Shown piece by piece: positions 19,535 to 27,638 of a stretch of 64,000 bases of DNA. Positions within the stretch are counted from its first letter, which is position 1. The number at the start of each line of letters is the position of its first letter. The notes beneath the pieces are model-generated. The model made no database searches and was not told the origin of the DNA. It saw only the letters and a program-made list of their open reading frames with translations. This DNA is from Bosea sp. BIWAKO-01 (lineage in GTDB: Bacteria; Pseudomonadota; Alphaproteobacteria; Rhizobiales; Beijerinckiaceae). The translations under genes and the position numbers were made by a program. Where the stretch lies: positions 2,382,501 through 2,446,500 of the forward strand of contig NZ_BCQA01000001.1 of the NCBI RefSeq assembly GCF_001748145.1, given 5' to 3'.

Positions 19535-20034
19535 GTGAACGTCCTGAATGAATGCGCGCCCGCAGGCAGCGCGTACCAGTGGAAAATTGCGCGCAGGCGA
19601 GCTTGCACGGCCGGACAATGGCGTCGGCGGCTCTCTGCCTTCGGCAGACGCCTTAGTCGCTTGCGCTGATGGATGGGTTTGCGGGGCGTTGCCCGCTTCG
19701 ACCTTTAGTCCGGAATGATGCCGATTCGGCGCCGGAAGGCCGACCGCCCCGAACCCGAGGCGCGCGGCGCGACGAATCCGGGGCTAGTTGCCCGCGATCA
19801 GGTTACCTGCCCGGTGCAGGCCGCGACGGAAATTGGAGAAGCGCGCCATCATGTCTCATGACTTAGGCTCGCTGCCCGAATTGTCAAATCACAAGCCTGC
19901 CGGAAGGCCGCGGTCGCGGACGGCAACGCTGCCCTGAAACACGGGGCAAGGCAGGCGGGGCGACTTCCGTCTGGGCCCGATCATGACGCTCGATCATCGG
20001 ACCGGGTGGTATGCAGGCCGATGATCCAACGTGT
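19535..20034. other. Intergenic stretch without a confident gene
   Basis: About 500 bp upstream of the Rnk-like gene and downstream of the DapA-like gene. No frame here looks like an ordinary conserved protein. The only item of note is a possible 22-codon minus-strand ORF, listed separately. Promoter elements for the Rnk-like gene should lie near 19540-19620, but I see no clear -35/-10 pair. Confidence 0.5.
19784..19852 (-). CDS. Possible 22-aa small ORF
   Basis: ATGATG start at 19852 and TAG stop at 19784, encoding MMARFSNFRRGLHRAGNLIA plus two residues. It is basic, with an amphipathic pattern. It lies in a gap with no other candidate. No strong ribosome-binding site precedes it (GAGAC is adjacent to the start), and I know no family match. 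It may be a chance ORF. Confidence 0.15.
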   Translation of the reverse strand: MMARFSNFRRGLHRAGNLIAGN

Positions 20035-20092
20035 TGTGTTTGCGTCGGCTTTCCCGAAAAGCCGCGATCCACTGTTCGGGCCGGTGCCTTAG
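20035..20092. repeat. Dispersed palindromic repeat, copy B
   Basis: Same family as 12845-12900 and 32204-32255, in inverted orientation to the first and more diverged: TGTTTGCGTCGGC, CCCGAAAA, a CGCGATCC centre, then TTCGGGCCGGTGCCTTAG. The TTA at 20089-20091 near its right end is, read on the minus strand, the TAA stop of the DapA-like gene. The folded transcript would form a hairpin at the 3' end of that gene. Confidence 0.65.
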
Positions 20093-20994
20093 GCCGCAGC
20101 GCTGTAGGGGCCGAGCTGCGTGGCGTGCCGCCGCACGAGCTCCAAACCGAACTCCGTCGAGCGCAGAGCGGGGGACCGGTCGTGAATGACAAGGCCGGCA
20201 CGCTCGCCGAAGAGGCGCTTGCCATAGCAGAGCAGGCTCTCGATCGACTGCATGATGAAGACGATTGCAGGCGAGACGTCGCGATAGGCGGCCTCCGCGC
20301 CGGGCTCGTCTCCGGCCATGAAGCGGTTATAGGCGCGGAGCGAATGATCGATCGTGTCGGGGGCCAGGATCATGCCCGCGCAGCCGGCGCGCAGGTTGTC
20401 GACCAGTTCGAGGCCGCCGCGACCGTTGAAGACCGGAAGCCGCCCCTCTGTGGTCGTGATCAGCTGCCGAATCTCCACGGCTGGGCCTTCACCCTTGATC
20501 AGGCTGATATTCGGATGGCGCGATACCAGTTCGCGGATGTCTTCGGCAGAGAGGCCGCGCCCCATATAGGCTGGTGCATTCTGGATCGCGACGGGCAGCG
20601 AGGTTGCGTCAGCGACCCGACCAAAGAAGCTTATATATTCGGCTGCTCCAAAACTGCCGACCATCGGCGGCTGCAGGATGACCCAGTCGGCCTTCGCAGC
20701 CTCGGCTGCCCTGACCTGCTCGATCTGTTCCGCGACGGACGTGCCGTAAATCGTGAAGGCGAGCGGCACGCGTCCGGCGGTATCCTCGGAAACCCATTCC
20801 ATCAGCGCCAGGCGCTCGGACTGGGTCAGCTTTGACACTTCGGTGGCGAGGCCGAGCGCGGCCATGCCGTGCACGCCAAGCGCAAGGCAGAGCTCCGTCT
20901 GGCGGCGCATCGATGCCCGGTCAAGCCGCTCCTGCTCGTCGAACAAGGCATAGACCATGGCATGAATGCCGGCGAACGGCGGCGCGAAGCCCAT
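20089..20994 (-). CDS. Dihydrodipicolinate synthase/N-acetylneuraminate lyase family protein
   Basis: A 301-aa class I aldolase-type TIM barrel of the DapA family. The Schiff-base lysine is in SLIKGEGPAVEI and the YNVP-like segment is IQNAPAYMGRG; GLATEVSKLTQSER replaces the usual GTTGE block, with Ala-Thr-Glu retained. These changes argue against housekeeping DapA and for a catabolic aldolase or dehydratase acting on 2-keto acids. The ATG at 20994 has GAGGA at 6 nt spacing. It is divergent from a FadR-type regulator followed by a tripartite tricarboxylate transporter, so the imported acid is its likely substrate. Confidence 0.85.
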   Translation of the reverse strand: MGFAPPFAGIHAMVYALFDEQERLDRASMRRQTELCLALGVHGMAALGLATEVSKLTQSERLALMEWVSEDTAGRVPLAFTIYGTSVAEQIEQVRAAEAAKADWVILQPPMVGSFGAAEYISFFGRVADATSLPVAIQNAPAYMGRGLSAEDIRELVSRHPNISLIKGEGPAVEIRQLITTTEGRLPVFNGRGGLELVDNLRAGCAGMILAPDTIDHSLRAYNRFMAGDEPGAEAAYRDVSPAIVFIMQSIESLLCYGKRLFGERAGLVIHDRSPALRSTEFGLELVRRHATQLGPYSAAA

Positions 20995-21031
20995 CTCGTA
21001 TCCTCACGATAGCGTGTCGTTTCGAAGATCA

Positions 21032-21044
21032 GATGTTAAACATC
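21032..21044. promoter_or_regulatory. Candidate GntR operator, GATGTTAAACATC
   Basis: A perfect inverted repeat with one central base, in the 108-bp gap between the divergent DapA-like and FadR-type regulator genes. Its position and symmetry suit autoregulation plus control of the aldolase gene. The regulator-site pairing is inferred. Confidence 0.5.
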
Positions 21045-21102
21045 AGATGAATGGTTGCAAGCGAAACCCGAGCGTGGCAATTTCATGAATATGGAGGGTC
21101 GA

Positions 21103-21861
21103 ATGTCCCAGGCTCATGGCATGCGGAAAGGCGCGAAGCCCGGAAAGATCGGCGCGATGGTCGCCGCGCTCGGGGCCGCCATCGTGCGCGGCGAGATCGC
21201 GCCGGGGGCGGTGCTGCCCCCCGAGCACGAATTGGAGGCGCATTACCGGGTTGGCCGCAGCGTCGTTCGCGAGGCGATGAAGACGCTGACTGCGAAGGGA
21301 TTGGTGAGCGTCCGCCCTCGCCACGGCACGCATGTGCGTCCCGCCCAGGACTGGATGCTGCTCGACAGCGATGTGCTGGGATGGGTGCGGACCGGCGGGG
21401 GGCTCGACCGCAGCCTGCTGCTCGCACTGGAGGAAACCCGCGCGATCATCGAGCCTGCGGCGGCGGCGCTGGCGGCGCAGCGCGCAACGCCTGAGGACGT
21501 CTGGCGGATCAATGCCGCGCTTGCCGCGATGGACGACGGCCAATTCAACCCGCAGGCAGCGATTGCGGCGGACAAGGCTTTTCACCTCGCCATTCTCGAG
21601 GCGACGCATAACCCGGTGCTGCGCAGCTTTCGCGGCGCAATCGATGCGATCCTGAGCGCCATCTTCGACATCACCGTCGGCGTCTTCACCGGCAACCTGC
21701 CGAACCATGCCGCCGTCGCACGCGCGATCGAGGCCCGCGACGCAAAGCAGGCGCGCGAAGCCATGGAAGTCCTGCTTGGCTACACCTACGGGCACCTGCT
21801 CTCGGACGGCGCAATAACGCCGCCGGATCTCAAGAAATCCATCTTCGGAGAAACGCCATGA
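21103..21861 (+). CDS. FadR/GntR family transcriptional regulator (FCD domain)
   Basis: A 252-aa regulator. Residues about 10-80 are the winged helix (AAIVRGEIAPGAVLPPEHEL, then HYRVGRSVVREAMKTLTAKG). Residues about 95-235 are an FCD ligand domain with LALEETRAIIEPAAAALAAQ, DKAFHLAILEATHNPVLRSF and a final EARDAKQAREAMEVLL. The ATG at 21103 has GGAGG 5 nt upstream; earlier in-frame ATG and TTG codons lack this. The stop overlaps the next start (ATGA), so regulator and transporter binding protein are co-translated. It probably senses the sugar acid or dicarboxylate handled by the DapA-like enzyme. Confidence 0.9.
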   Translation: MSQAHGMRKGAKPGKIGAMVAALGAAIVRGEIAPGAVLPPEHELEAHYRVGRSVVREAMKTLTAKGLVSVRPRHGTHVRPAQDWMLLDSDVLGWVRTGGGLDRSLLLALEETRAIIEPAAAALAAQRATPEDVWRINAALAAMDDGQFNPQAAIAADKAFHLAILEATHNPVLRSFRGAIDAILSAIFDITVGVFTGNLPNHAAVARAIEARDAKQAREAMEVLLGYTYGHLLSDGAITPPDLKKSIFGETP

Positions 21862-22826
21862 CATTCAAGACACTGATGCTCGCCGCAGCGATGACGGCGA
21901 CGAGCCTTGCCGCGTCCGCCGCCTGGCCGGAGCGCCCGGTGACCCTGATCGTGCCCTGGGCCGCCGGGGGCGGCACCGACGCTGTTGCCCGCATCCTTGC
22001 GGCGGGGCTGGAGAAGGAACTCGGCAAGCCGGTGAATGTTGTCAACCGCACCGGTGGTGGAGGCGTCGTCGGTCATACCGAGATCGTCAACGCCAAGCCA
22101 GACGGTTACACGATCGGCCTGGCGACCGCCGAGGTGACGACCTTCTACTGGTCGAACACCGCACCCTTCACCTATGAGAAGCTGACGCCGCTGGCGCTGG
22201 TGAATTTCGATTCCGCCGCGTTCAACGTCGCGTCCAACAGCCCCTGGGCCAATCTGCGCGCGGCGCTGGACGACATCCGCAAGCAGCCGGTCGGCCATTT
22301 CAAGATGTCCGGCATGGCGGCAGGCGCCGCCTATCACCTCGCCTTTGCCGGACTGTTGCAGCTCGAAGGCATCGACCCGAAGAGCGTCGTCGTCGTGCCG
22401 AGCCAGGGTGCGGCGCCTGGTTTCCAGGAGCTGGCCTCCGGTGGCGTGCAGATCGTCCCGTCGTCGCTGCCGGAGGGCAAGCCGATGATCGATGCCGGCC
22501 GCGTCAAGTCGCTAGCCGTGCTTTCGAAGGAGAAGATCTCCGCCTTCCCGTCGGTGCCGACGGTCAAGGATGCGATTGGCAAGGACTATGAGGGTGGCAC
22601 CTGGCGCGGCCTTGCGGCGCCCGCCAATCTGCCGGCCGAGGTCACTGCCCGTCTTGTCGAGGCGACCGACAAGGTGGCGAATTCCGACAGCTACAAGAGC
22701 TTCCTGGCCGAGCGCGGCTTTGGCTATGCCTTTGCCAAGGGGCCGGCCTTCGGCAGCTTCCTCGCCGAGCAGCACAAGCGCAATGGCGAGATCATGGGCG
22801 CGCTCGGTCTGCGCCTGCGCCAGTAG
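21858..22826 (+). CDS. Tripartite tricarboxylate transporter substrate-binding protein (TctC/Bug family)
   Basis: A 322-aa periplasmic binding protein with a signal peptide (TLMLAAAMTATSLAASAA, cleavage near residue 22). Bug-family blocks: WPERPVTLIVPWAAGGGTDA, GKPVNVVNRTGGGGVVGHTE, and EKISAFPSVPTVKDAIG. These proteins bind carboxylated ligands such as citrate, tartrate and aromatic acids through main-chain and water contacts. It is translationally coupled to the regulator upstream and followed by TctB- and TctA-type membrane proteins, so all three transporter parts are present. Confidence 0.92.
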   Translation: MTFKTLMLAAAMTATSLAASAAWPERPVTLIVPWAAGGGTDAVARILAAGLEKELGKPVNVVNRTGGGGVVGHTEIVNAKPDGYTIGLATAEVTTFYWSNTAPFTYEKLTPLALVNFDSAAFNVASNSPWANLRAALDDIRKQPVGHFKMSGMAAGAAYHLAFAGLLQLEGIDPKSVVVVPSQGAAPGFQELASGGVQIVPSSLPEGKPMIDAGRVKSLAVLSKEKISAFPSVPTVKDAIGKDYEGGTWRGLAAPANLPAEVTARLVEATDKVANSDSYKSFLAERGFGYAFAKGPAFGSFLAEQHKRNGEIMGALGLRLRQ

Positions 22827-22928
22827 TTCCCGCCAATTCCAGCCCGGCCCCCTGCCGGAGCATGATGCGGCGCCGGCTCTGGCGCGCCGCATCCACCCCA
22901 TCGTGTCCTTCGCGTCGGGCAGGTCTGC

Positions 22929-23402
22929 ATGAAATTCAACGATCTTTTCGCCGGGCTGGTGTTTCTCGGGCTGGCCGCGCTCGTCGCGACGGCGTCCTGG
23001 CATCTGCCGAACCCTTCGCAGCAGCCGCTGGGCCCCTCTGCCTTCCCGCTGATCCTGTCCGGACTGCTGGCACTTTGCGCCGTGATCCTCGGGGTCAACG
23101 GCGCTCGCGCGGTCGACCGCGGCCCGATGCTGGCCCTGGCCGGCTGGGCGCGCAGCCCTGCTGCACTGCTGAAGCTCGCGCTCGTGCCTGGCGCAGTGCT
23201 GTTCTACCTCTGGTTCCCGGAGGCGCTTGGCTTCCTCATCACGGCGCCGCTGATCCTCGTCGTGCTGTTCATGGCGGGCGGTGTCCGGCCGGGTCTGGCG
23301 GTTCCGCTCTCCCTACTCGTGGCGCTTGCGATGCATTCGATCTTCTATCTCGGTCTCGGCGTGCAGCTGCCGTGGGGCCCCCTCGAACCGATCCGTTGGT
23401 GA
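22929..23402 (+). CDS. Tripartite tricarboxylate transporter small membrane subunit (TctB family)
   Basis: A 157-aa inner-membrane protein with four hydrophobic segments (roughly residues 5-25, 38-58, 78-95 and 100-150). Typical TctB features are FAGLVFLGLAALVATASW at the start and GPSAFPLILSGLLALCAVIL near residue 40. It is the non-channel partner of TctA. It lies 102 bp after the binding-protein gene and 7 bp before the TctA-type gene. Confidence 0.88.
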   Translation: MKFNDLFAGLVFLGLAALVATASWHLPNPSQQPLGPSAFPLILSGLLALCAVILGVNGARAVDRGPMLALAGWARSPAALLKLALVPGAVLFYLWFPEALGFLITAPLILVVLFMAGGVRPGLAVPLSLLVALAMHSIFYLGLGVQLPWGPLEPIRW

Positions 23403-23409
23403 GGTCGCC

Positions 23410-24921
23410 ATGCTCGATGCCTATGTCACAGCGCTGGGGATGGTGCTCGATCCCTATGTGCTCGCTGTCATCACCGCCTCGGCCATTTACGGCCTTGTTG
23501 TCGGATGCATTCCCGGCCTGTCCGCCACGATGGCGACAGCGCTTCTGGTGCCGCTGACGTTCTTCATGCCGCCCGTCCCGGCCATCGCCGCGATCGTCAC
23601 GACCAGTACGATGGCGATCTTTTCCGGCGATATTCCGGGCTGCCTGCTGCGCATTCCCGGCACGCCGGCCTCGGCGGCCTATGTCGACGATTCCTATCAG
23701 ATGACGTTGCGGGGCGAGCCCGAACTGGCGCTCGGCATCGGGCTCTGGTTCTCGGTTCTCGGCGGGCTGTTCGGAACTGCGGTGATGATGGCGGCGTCCC
23801 CGGCCATCGCCGATTTCGCGCTTGGCTTCGGCTCGGTCGAGTTCTTCTGGATCGTGATGCTCGGTCTCGGCGGGGCAGTCTTCATTGGCTCTTCGACGCC
23901 GCTCAAGGCCTGTATCGCATTGCTGATCGGCCTGATGATCTCGCTTGTCGGCATGAACAATCCGGCTGGCCAGCCACGCTTCACCTTCGACTCCACCGAG
24001 ATGCTCGGCGGTGTCTCGCTGATCCCGATGATGGTCGGCATGTTCGCCTGCTCGGAGGTGATGCGCCACATGATCGCCGATGGCAGCGCGCCGCAGATTG
24101 TCATCAAGAAGATGGGGCCGATCTTCGCCAATATGTGGCGGCTGACCAAGCAATACCCGTGGCAGCTCATCCGCGGCAGCGCGCTCGGGACCGTTGTCGG
24201 CATCCAGCCCGGCAGCGGCGCCGACATGGCGGCGTGGATGTCCTATGCGATGAGCAAGCGCTTCTCGAAGACGCCGGAGAAATTCGGCACGGGTCACCCC
24301 GAAGGGCTGATCGAGGCGGGAGCTTCCAATAACAGCTCGCTTGCCGGCGCCTGGATTCCCGCTCTCGTCTTCGGCATTCCCGGCGACTCGATCACCGCGA
24401 TCGCCATCGGCGTCCTGATGATGAAGAACATGGCGCCGGGGCCGACGATCTTCGTCAACAATCCCGAGAACGTCTACGCGCTGTTCCTCGTCTTCGTCAT
24501 CGCCAATCTGCTGATGCTGCCGCTCGGCTGGGCGATCATCAAGGTGGCCTCGCGGGTGCTGCAGGTGCCCCGCAAGATCCTGATGCCGATCATCCTGCTC
24601 TTCGCCATCGTCGGCTCCTACGCGATCAACAACTCGCTCTTCGATGTCGGGCTGATGCTGGCCTTCGGTGCCCTTGCCTTCGTGCTGGAGGAGAACGGCT
24701 TTCCGGTTGCGCCGGTCATTCTCGGCGTGGTGCTCGGCCCGCTGCTGGAGGAGTATTTCATCAACTCGATGATCAAGTCCGACGGCAGCCTGATCGGCCT
24801 GGTCAATCGACCGATCGCGGCGGTGCTTGCGGCGGTGACGGTCGGGATCATCGCCTGGACGATCGTCGCCTCGCTGCGGGCTCCGAAGCATCCGGCCAGG
24901 CCGATGCCGCAAGACCTGTGA
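23410..24921 (+). CDS. Tripartite tricarboxylate transporter large membrane subunit (TctA family)
   Basis: A 503-aa protein with about 11-12 hydrophobic segments, the permease of the secondary transporter. Family blocks: YGLVVGCIPGLSATMATALL near residue 23, and a second Gly-rich repeat VVGIQPGSGADMAAWMSYAM near residue 260, followed by GHPEGLIEAGASNNSSLAGA. The length fits TctA (about 500 aa). The ATG at 23410 has GAGG immediately upstream; the frame is open further upstream but overlaps TctB coding. A strong bidirectional terminator follows. Confidence 0.93.
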   Translation: MLDAYVTALGMVLDPYVLAVITASAIYGLVVGCIPGLSATMATALLVPLTFFMPPVPAIAAIVTTSTMAIFSGDIPGCLLRIPGTPASAAYVDDSYQMTLRGEPELALGIGLWFSVLGGLFGTAVMMAASPAIADFALGFGSVEFFWIVMLGLGGAVFIGSSTPLKACIALLIGLMISLVGMNNPAGQPRFTFDSTEMLGGVSLIPMMVGMFACSEVMRHMIADGSAPQIVIKKMGPIFANMWRLTKQYPWQLIRGSALGTVVGIQPGSGADMAAWMSYAMSKRFSKTPEKFGTGHPEGLIEAGASNNSSLAGAWIPALVFGIPGDSITAIAIGVLMMKNMAPGPTIFVNNPENVYALFLVFVIANLLMLPLGWAIIKVASRVLQVPRKILMPIILLFAIVGSYAINNSLFDVGLMLAFGALAFVLEENGFPVAPVILGVVLGPLLEEYFINSMIKSDGSLIGLVNRPIAAVLAAVTVGIIAWTIVASLRAPKHPARPMPQDL

Positions 24922-24956
24922 ACGAGACCTGTGAACGTCGCTTGAAGCAAAAAAGG

Positions 24957-24989
24957 AAGGCCGGCAGCGGTGATCGCGCTGCCGGCCTT
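24957..24989. terminator. Bidirectional intrinsic terminator
   Basis: 13-bp stem AAGGCCGGCAGCG with its complement. On the minus strand it is followed by TTCCTTTTTTG; on the plus strand by CTTTCC. It lies between the convergent TctA-type gene (plus) and the copper-operon end (minus) and should stop both. Confidence 0.85.
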
Positions 24990-25041
24990 CTTTCCATTGT
25001 GCGCTTTCCCCCGCGCGAACGACCGGCAAGGGGCTGCTCGG

Positions 25042-25329
25042 CTACCTGTCCCGCTCGTCCTCCGACGAGGGGCTGCTTGCTGTCCAACGACCTGTGATAC
25101 AGACCAGCTCGATCACCTTGTGCTCGGTGCTGAGGCAGTTCGCCCGGTAGATGACGATCGTGCCCTGATCGGGCAGCCTGGTGACCTTGGCGTTGGCACA
25201 GCCGGATTCGAGCAGGGCGCGCTGCAGGTCGCCGTCGCTTGCAGCGACCGGGACTGGAGCGGATATGACGAGGGCAGCGAGTGCCGCGAAGAACCGATCG
25301 CGCCCGCTGCCCGCCGAAATGCGGGGCAC
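25042..25329 (-). CDS. Small secreted protein of unknown function
   Basis: A 95-aa protein with a signal peptide (FFAALAALVISAPVPVAAS, cleavage near residue 30). The mature part of about 65 residues has three cysteines (SGCANA, RANCLS, LVCITG). The start is a GTG at 25329, 8 bp after the CusF-like stop, without a strong ribosome site, so translation may depend on the upstream gene. It is last in the copper operon and before the terminator. I do not recognise the family; a periplasmic copper or redox accessory role is only suggested by context. Confidence 0.55.
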   Translation of the reverse strand: MPRISAGSGRDRFFAALAALVISAPVPVAASDGDLQRALLESGCANAKVTRLPDQGTIVIYRANCLSTEHKVIELVCITGRWTASSPSSEDERDR

Positions 25330-25337
25330 CGCTGTGC

Positions 25338-25628
25338 TTACTTCGCCTTCTGCAGCGAGGTGACGGTGATCTGACCGTTGACGCGATCCGCGGTGAACTT
25401 GACCTTCTCGCCGGCCTTCAGCTCCTTGAGCATGGCCGGGTCGGCGGCCTTGAACACCATCGTCATGCCGTCCATGTCGAGGTTCTTGATCGGGCCGTGA
25501 TCAAGCGTGATCTTGGCCTGAGCCATATCGACCTTCTTGACCGTGGCACTCACCAGGGCTGCGTCCTGCGCCAGGGCCGCGCCAGCGAGGCTGCCGCTGA
25601 CAAGCGCGATCGTGAGAAGTTTGCGCAT
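25338..25628 (-). CDS. CusF-like periplasmic copper-binding protein
   Basis: A 96-aa secreted protein with signal peptide MRKLLTIALVSGSLAGAALA. The mature domain is the small OB-fold of the CusF family: ATVKKVDMAQAKITLDHGPI, then MDGMTMVFKAADPAML, which holds the Met-x-Met-type Cu(I) ligands. These proteins carry periplasmic Cu(I)/Ag(I), usually to an RND efflux pump. Of two adjacent ATGs the one at 25628 has GGAG at 6 nt spacing. It follows the cupredoxin gene; no cusA or cusB lies in this window. Confidence 0.88.
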   Translation of the reverse strand: MRKLLTIALVSGSLAGAALAQDAALVSATVKKVDMAQAKITLDHGPIKNLDMDGMTMVFKAADPAMLKELKAGEKVKFTADRVNGQITVTSLQKAK

Positions 25629-25662
25629 CATGATCTCCATCGTGATTTGAGGGTTGCAGGCG

Positions 25663-26151
25663 TCACTTGACGGTGATGGTGCCGGTCATTCCGGCTTCGC
25701 GGTGGCCAGGGATCAGGCAGGAAAAATCGAACTGCCCGGCCTTGGTGAACTGCCAGACGATCTCCCCGGTCTTTTTGGGAGAGAGACGCTTGGCGTTCGG
25801 ATCGTCATGCTCCATGTCGGGATTCTTCTGCATCTCGACGGCGTGCTTGAGGTTCTCCTCGAGCGTCGCGACGACCAGCTCGTGATCGAGCTCGCCATTG
25901 TTGCGCAGCTGGAACCGGATCTGTTCACCGCGCCGGACCTCGATCCTGTCCGGGATGAACTGCATCTTGCCGTCACGCTCGGCCATGGCGATCTGGATCA
26001 ACCGGGCCGGCTTCTTGGGATCACCCGGCTTGCCATAGGCGGTCTCGTCGCCATGGCCATGCCCGGCTCCGCCAGGACCGGCCAGCGCTGCCGCGGCGGA
26101 GAATATGACGGCCACAGCCGCCAAGCCGAGTTTCGTGAACTGCTTTGACAT
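25663..26151 (-). CDS. Periplasmic cupredoxin (plastocyanin-like)
   Basis: A 162-aa secreted blue-copper protein. Signal peptide residues 1-24 (SKQFTKLGLAAVAVIFSAAA, cleavage near ALA|GPG). The His-rich start GGAGHGHGDE may bind extra metal. The cupredoxin domain has RGEQIRFQLRNNGELDHELV with the first His ligand, and FSCLIPGHREAGM with the Cys-His-Met set of a type 1 site. It probably carries electrons or copper for the multicopper oxidase encoded just upstream (33 bp gap). Confidence 0.9.
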   Translation of the reverse strand: MSKQFTKLGLAAVAVIFSAAAALAGPGGAGHGHGDETAYGKPGDPKKPARLIQIAMAERDGKMQFIPDRIEVRRGEQIRFQLRNNGELDHELVVATLEENLKHAVEMQKNPDMEHDDPNAKRLSPKKTGEIVWQFTKAGQFDFSCLIPGHREAGMTGTITVK

Positions 26152-26183
26152 GGTTCCTCTCCCGAAGGGGTGTCGATGGACGT

Positions 26184-27620
26184 TCAGTGGTTGGAATGGC
26201 CGCCGGCCTTGGCCGCGGGCAGCGGCTTGCCATCCGGGCCGAGCCGGGGTTTGCGTGGATCCTTCACGCGCCAGTCGGCTGACTGCACGCCGCTGTCGGG
26301 CGCAGCCGCACGGGGTGCCTCGGTCAGCTTGGCGCCCTTGTATTCGTAGGCGACGGTGCCTTCCGGGTGCTTGAACCAGCCGGGGTCCTTGTAATCGTTC
26401 TTGGCGAGGCCCTCGCGGACCTTCACCACCGAGAACATGCCGCCCATTTCAACCGGGCCGAACTGCGCGAAACCCGTCATCATCGGCAGGGTGTTGTTCG
26501 GCAGGGGCATCTCCATCGCGCCCATCTCGCCCATGCCGTTGGAGCCCATCGGCATATAGCCTGGTGCGATCTTGGCGATCCGCTTGGCGATGTCCTTCTT
26601 GCCGACGCCGATATAGGTTTTCACCGAGTGGCCCATGGCGTTCATGGTGTGGTGCGACTTGTGGCAATGGATCGCCCAGTCGCCGAGCTCATCGGCGACG
26701 AAGTCGAAGGCGCGCATCTGGCCGACGGCGACATCGATCGAGACCTCGTCCCAGGCCGCTGCAGGGTCGACCCAGCCGCCATCCGTGCAGGAGACCTTGA
26801 ACTCGTAGCCGTGCATGTGGATTGGGTGGTTCGTCATCGTCAGATTGCCGAAGCGGATGCGCACCTTGTCGTTCTTCGCCACGACGAAGGGATCGATCCC
26901 CGGGAAGACCCGGCTGTTCCAGCACCACAGATTGAAGTCGAGCATCGTGTTGACCTTCGGCACATAGGAGCCGGCCTCGATGTCGAAGGCGTTGAGCAGG
27001 AAGACGAAATCGCGGTCGACGCGGCGGAAGGCCGGGTCCTTGGGATGAACGACGAAGAAGCCCATCATGCCCATCGCCATCTGGACCATTTCGTCCGAAT
27101 GCGGGTGGTACATGTAGGTGCCGGAGCGCCGCAGCAGGAACTCGTAGACATAGGTCTTGCCGGGCGGGATATGTGGCTGGTTCAGCCCGCCGACGCCATC
27201 CATGCCGTTGGGCAGACGCTGGCCATGCCAATGGATCGTCGTGTTCTCGGGCAATTTGTTGGTGACGAAGATGCGGACCTTGTCGCCCTCCACGGCCTCG
27301 ATGGTGGGGCCCGGCGACTGGCCGTTATAGCCCCAGAGATAGGCCTTCATGCCCGGCGCGAGCTCGCGCTCGACCGGTTCGGCGACGAGATGGAATTCCT
27401 TCCAGTCGCCGTTCATCCGCCAGGGCAGGGTCCAGCCGTTCAAGGTGGCGACCGGCTGGTAATCCGGCCCGCTGGTTGGAACCAGTGGTGCCTGGGTCGA
27501 GGCCTCCGTCATGGTCGGCGCCTCGGGCACCGAAGCGAAGGCGGTGCGGCCGGAGACGGCCGTCGCACCGGCAAGGACGAGGCCGGACGAGCCGATGAAG
27601 CCTCTGCGTGACATGGTCAT
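26184..27620 (-). CDS. Multicopper oxidase, Tat-exported
   Basis: A 478-aa three-cupredoxin-domain oxidase. The N-terminus SRRGFIGSSGLVLAGA is a twin-arginine signal. Trinuclear and type 1 copper ligands appear in HWHGQRLPNGMDGVGG, MYHPHSDE, HPIHMHGYEF and IHCHKSHHTMN. A Met-rich stretch (GSNGMGEMGAMEMPLPNN) lies between the last ligands and the C-terminus, where copper oxidases of the CueO/CopA type keep Cu(I)-binding methionines. It should oxidise periplasmic Cu(I). The ATG at 27620 has AAGGA about 8 nt upstream. It lies 18 bp after the TolC-like gene. Confidence 0.92.
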   Translation of the reverse strand: MTMSRRGFIGSSGLVLAGATAVSGRTAFASVPEAPTMTEASTQAPLVPTSGPDYQPVATLNGWTLPWRMNGDWKEFHLVAEPVERELAPGMKAYLWGYNGQSPGPTIEAVEGDKVRIFVTNKLPENTTIHWHGQRLPNGMDGVGGLNQPHIPPGKTYVYEFLLRRSGTYMYHPHSDEMVQMAMGMMGFFVVHPKDPAFRRVDRDFVFLLNAFDIEAGSYVPKVNTMLDFNLWCWNSRVFPGIDPFVVAKNDKVRIRFGNLTMTNHPIHMHGYEFKVSCTDGGWVDPAAAWDEVSIDVAVGQMRAFDFVADELGDWAIHCHKSHHTMNAMGHSVKTYIGVGKKDIAKRIAKIAPGYMPMGSNGMGEMGAMEMPLPNNTLPMMTGFAQFGPVEMGGMFSVVKVREGLAKNDYKDPGWFKHPEGTVAYEYKGAKLTEAPRAAAPDSGVQSADWRVKDPRKPRLGPDGKPLPAAKAGGHSNH

Positions 27621-27638
27621 GGTGTCGTTCCTTGCTCG

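Noticed and set aside
23269..25029. A 586-codon minus-strand frame opposite the TctA-type gene
   Set aside because: It is an Arg/His/Asp-rich antisense shadow that also crosses the intrinsic terminator at 24957-24989.
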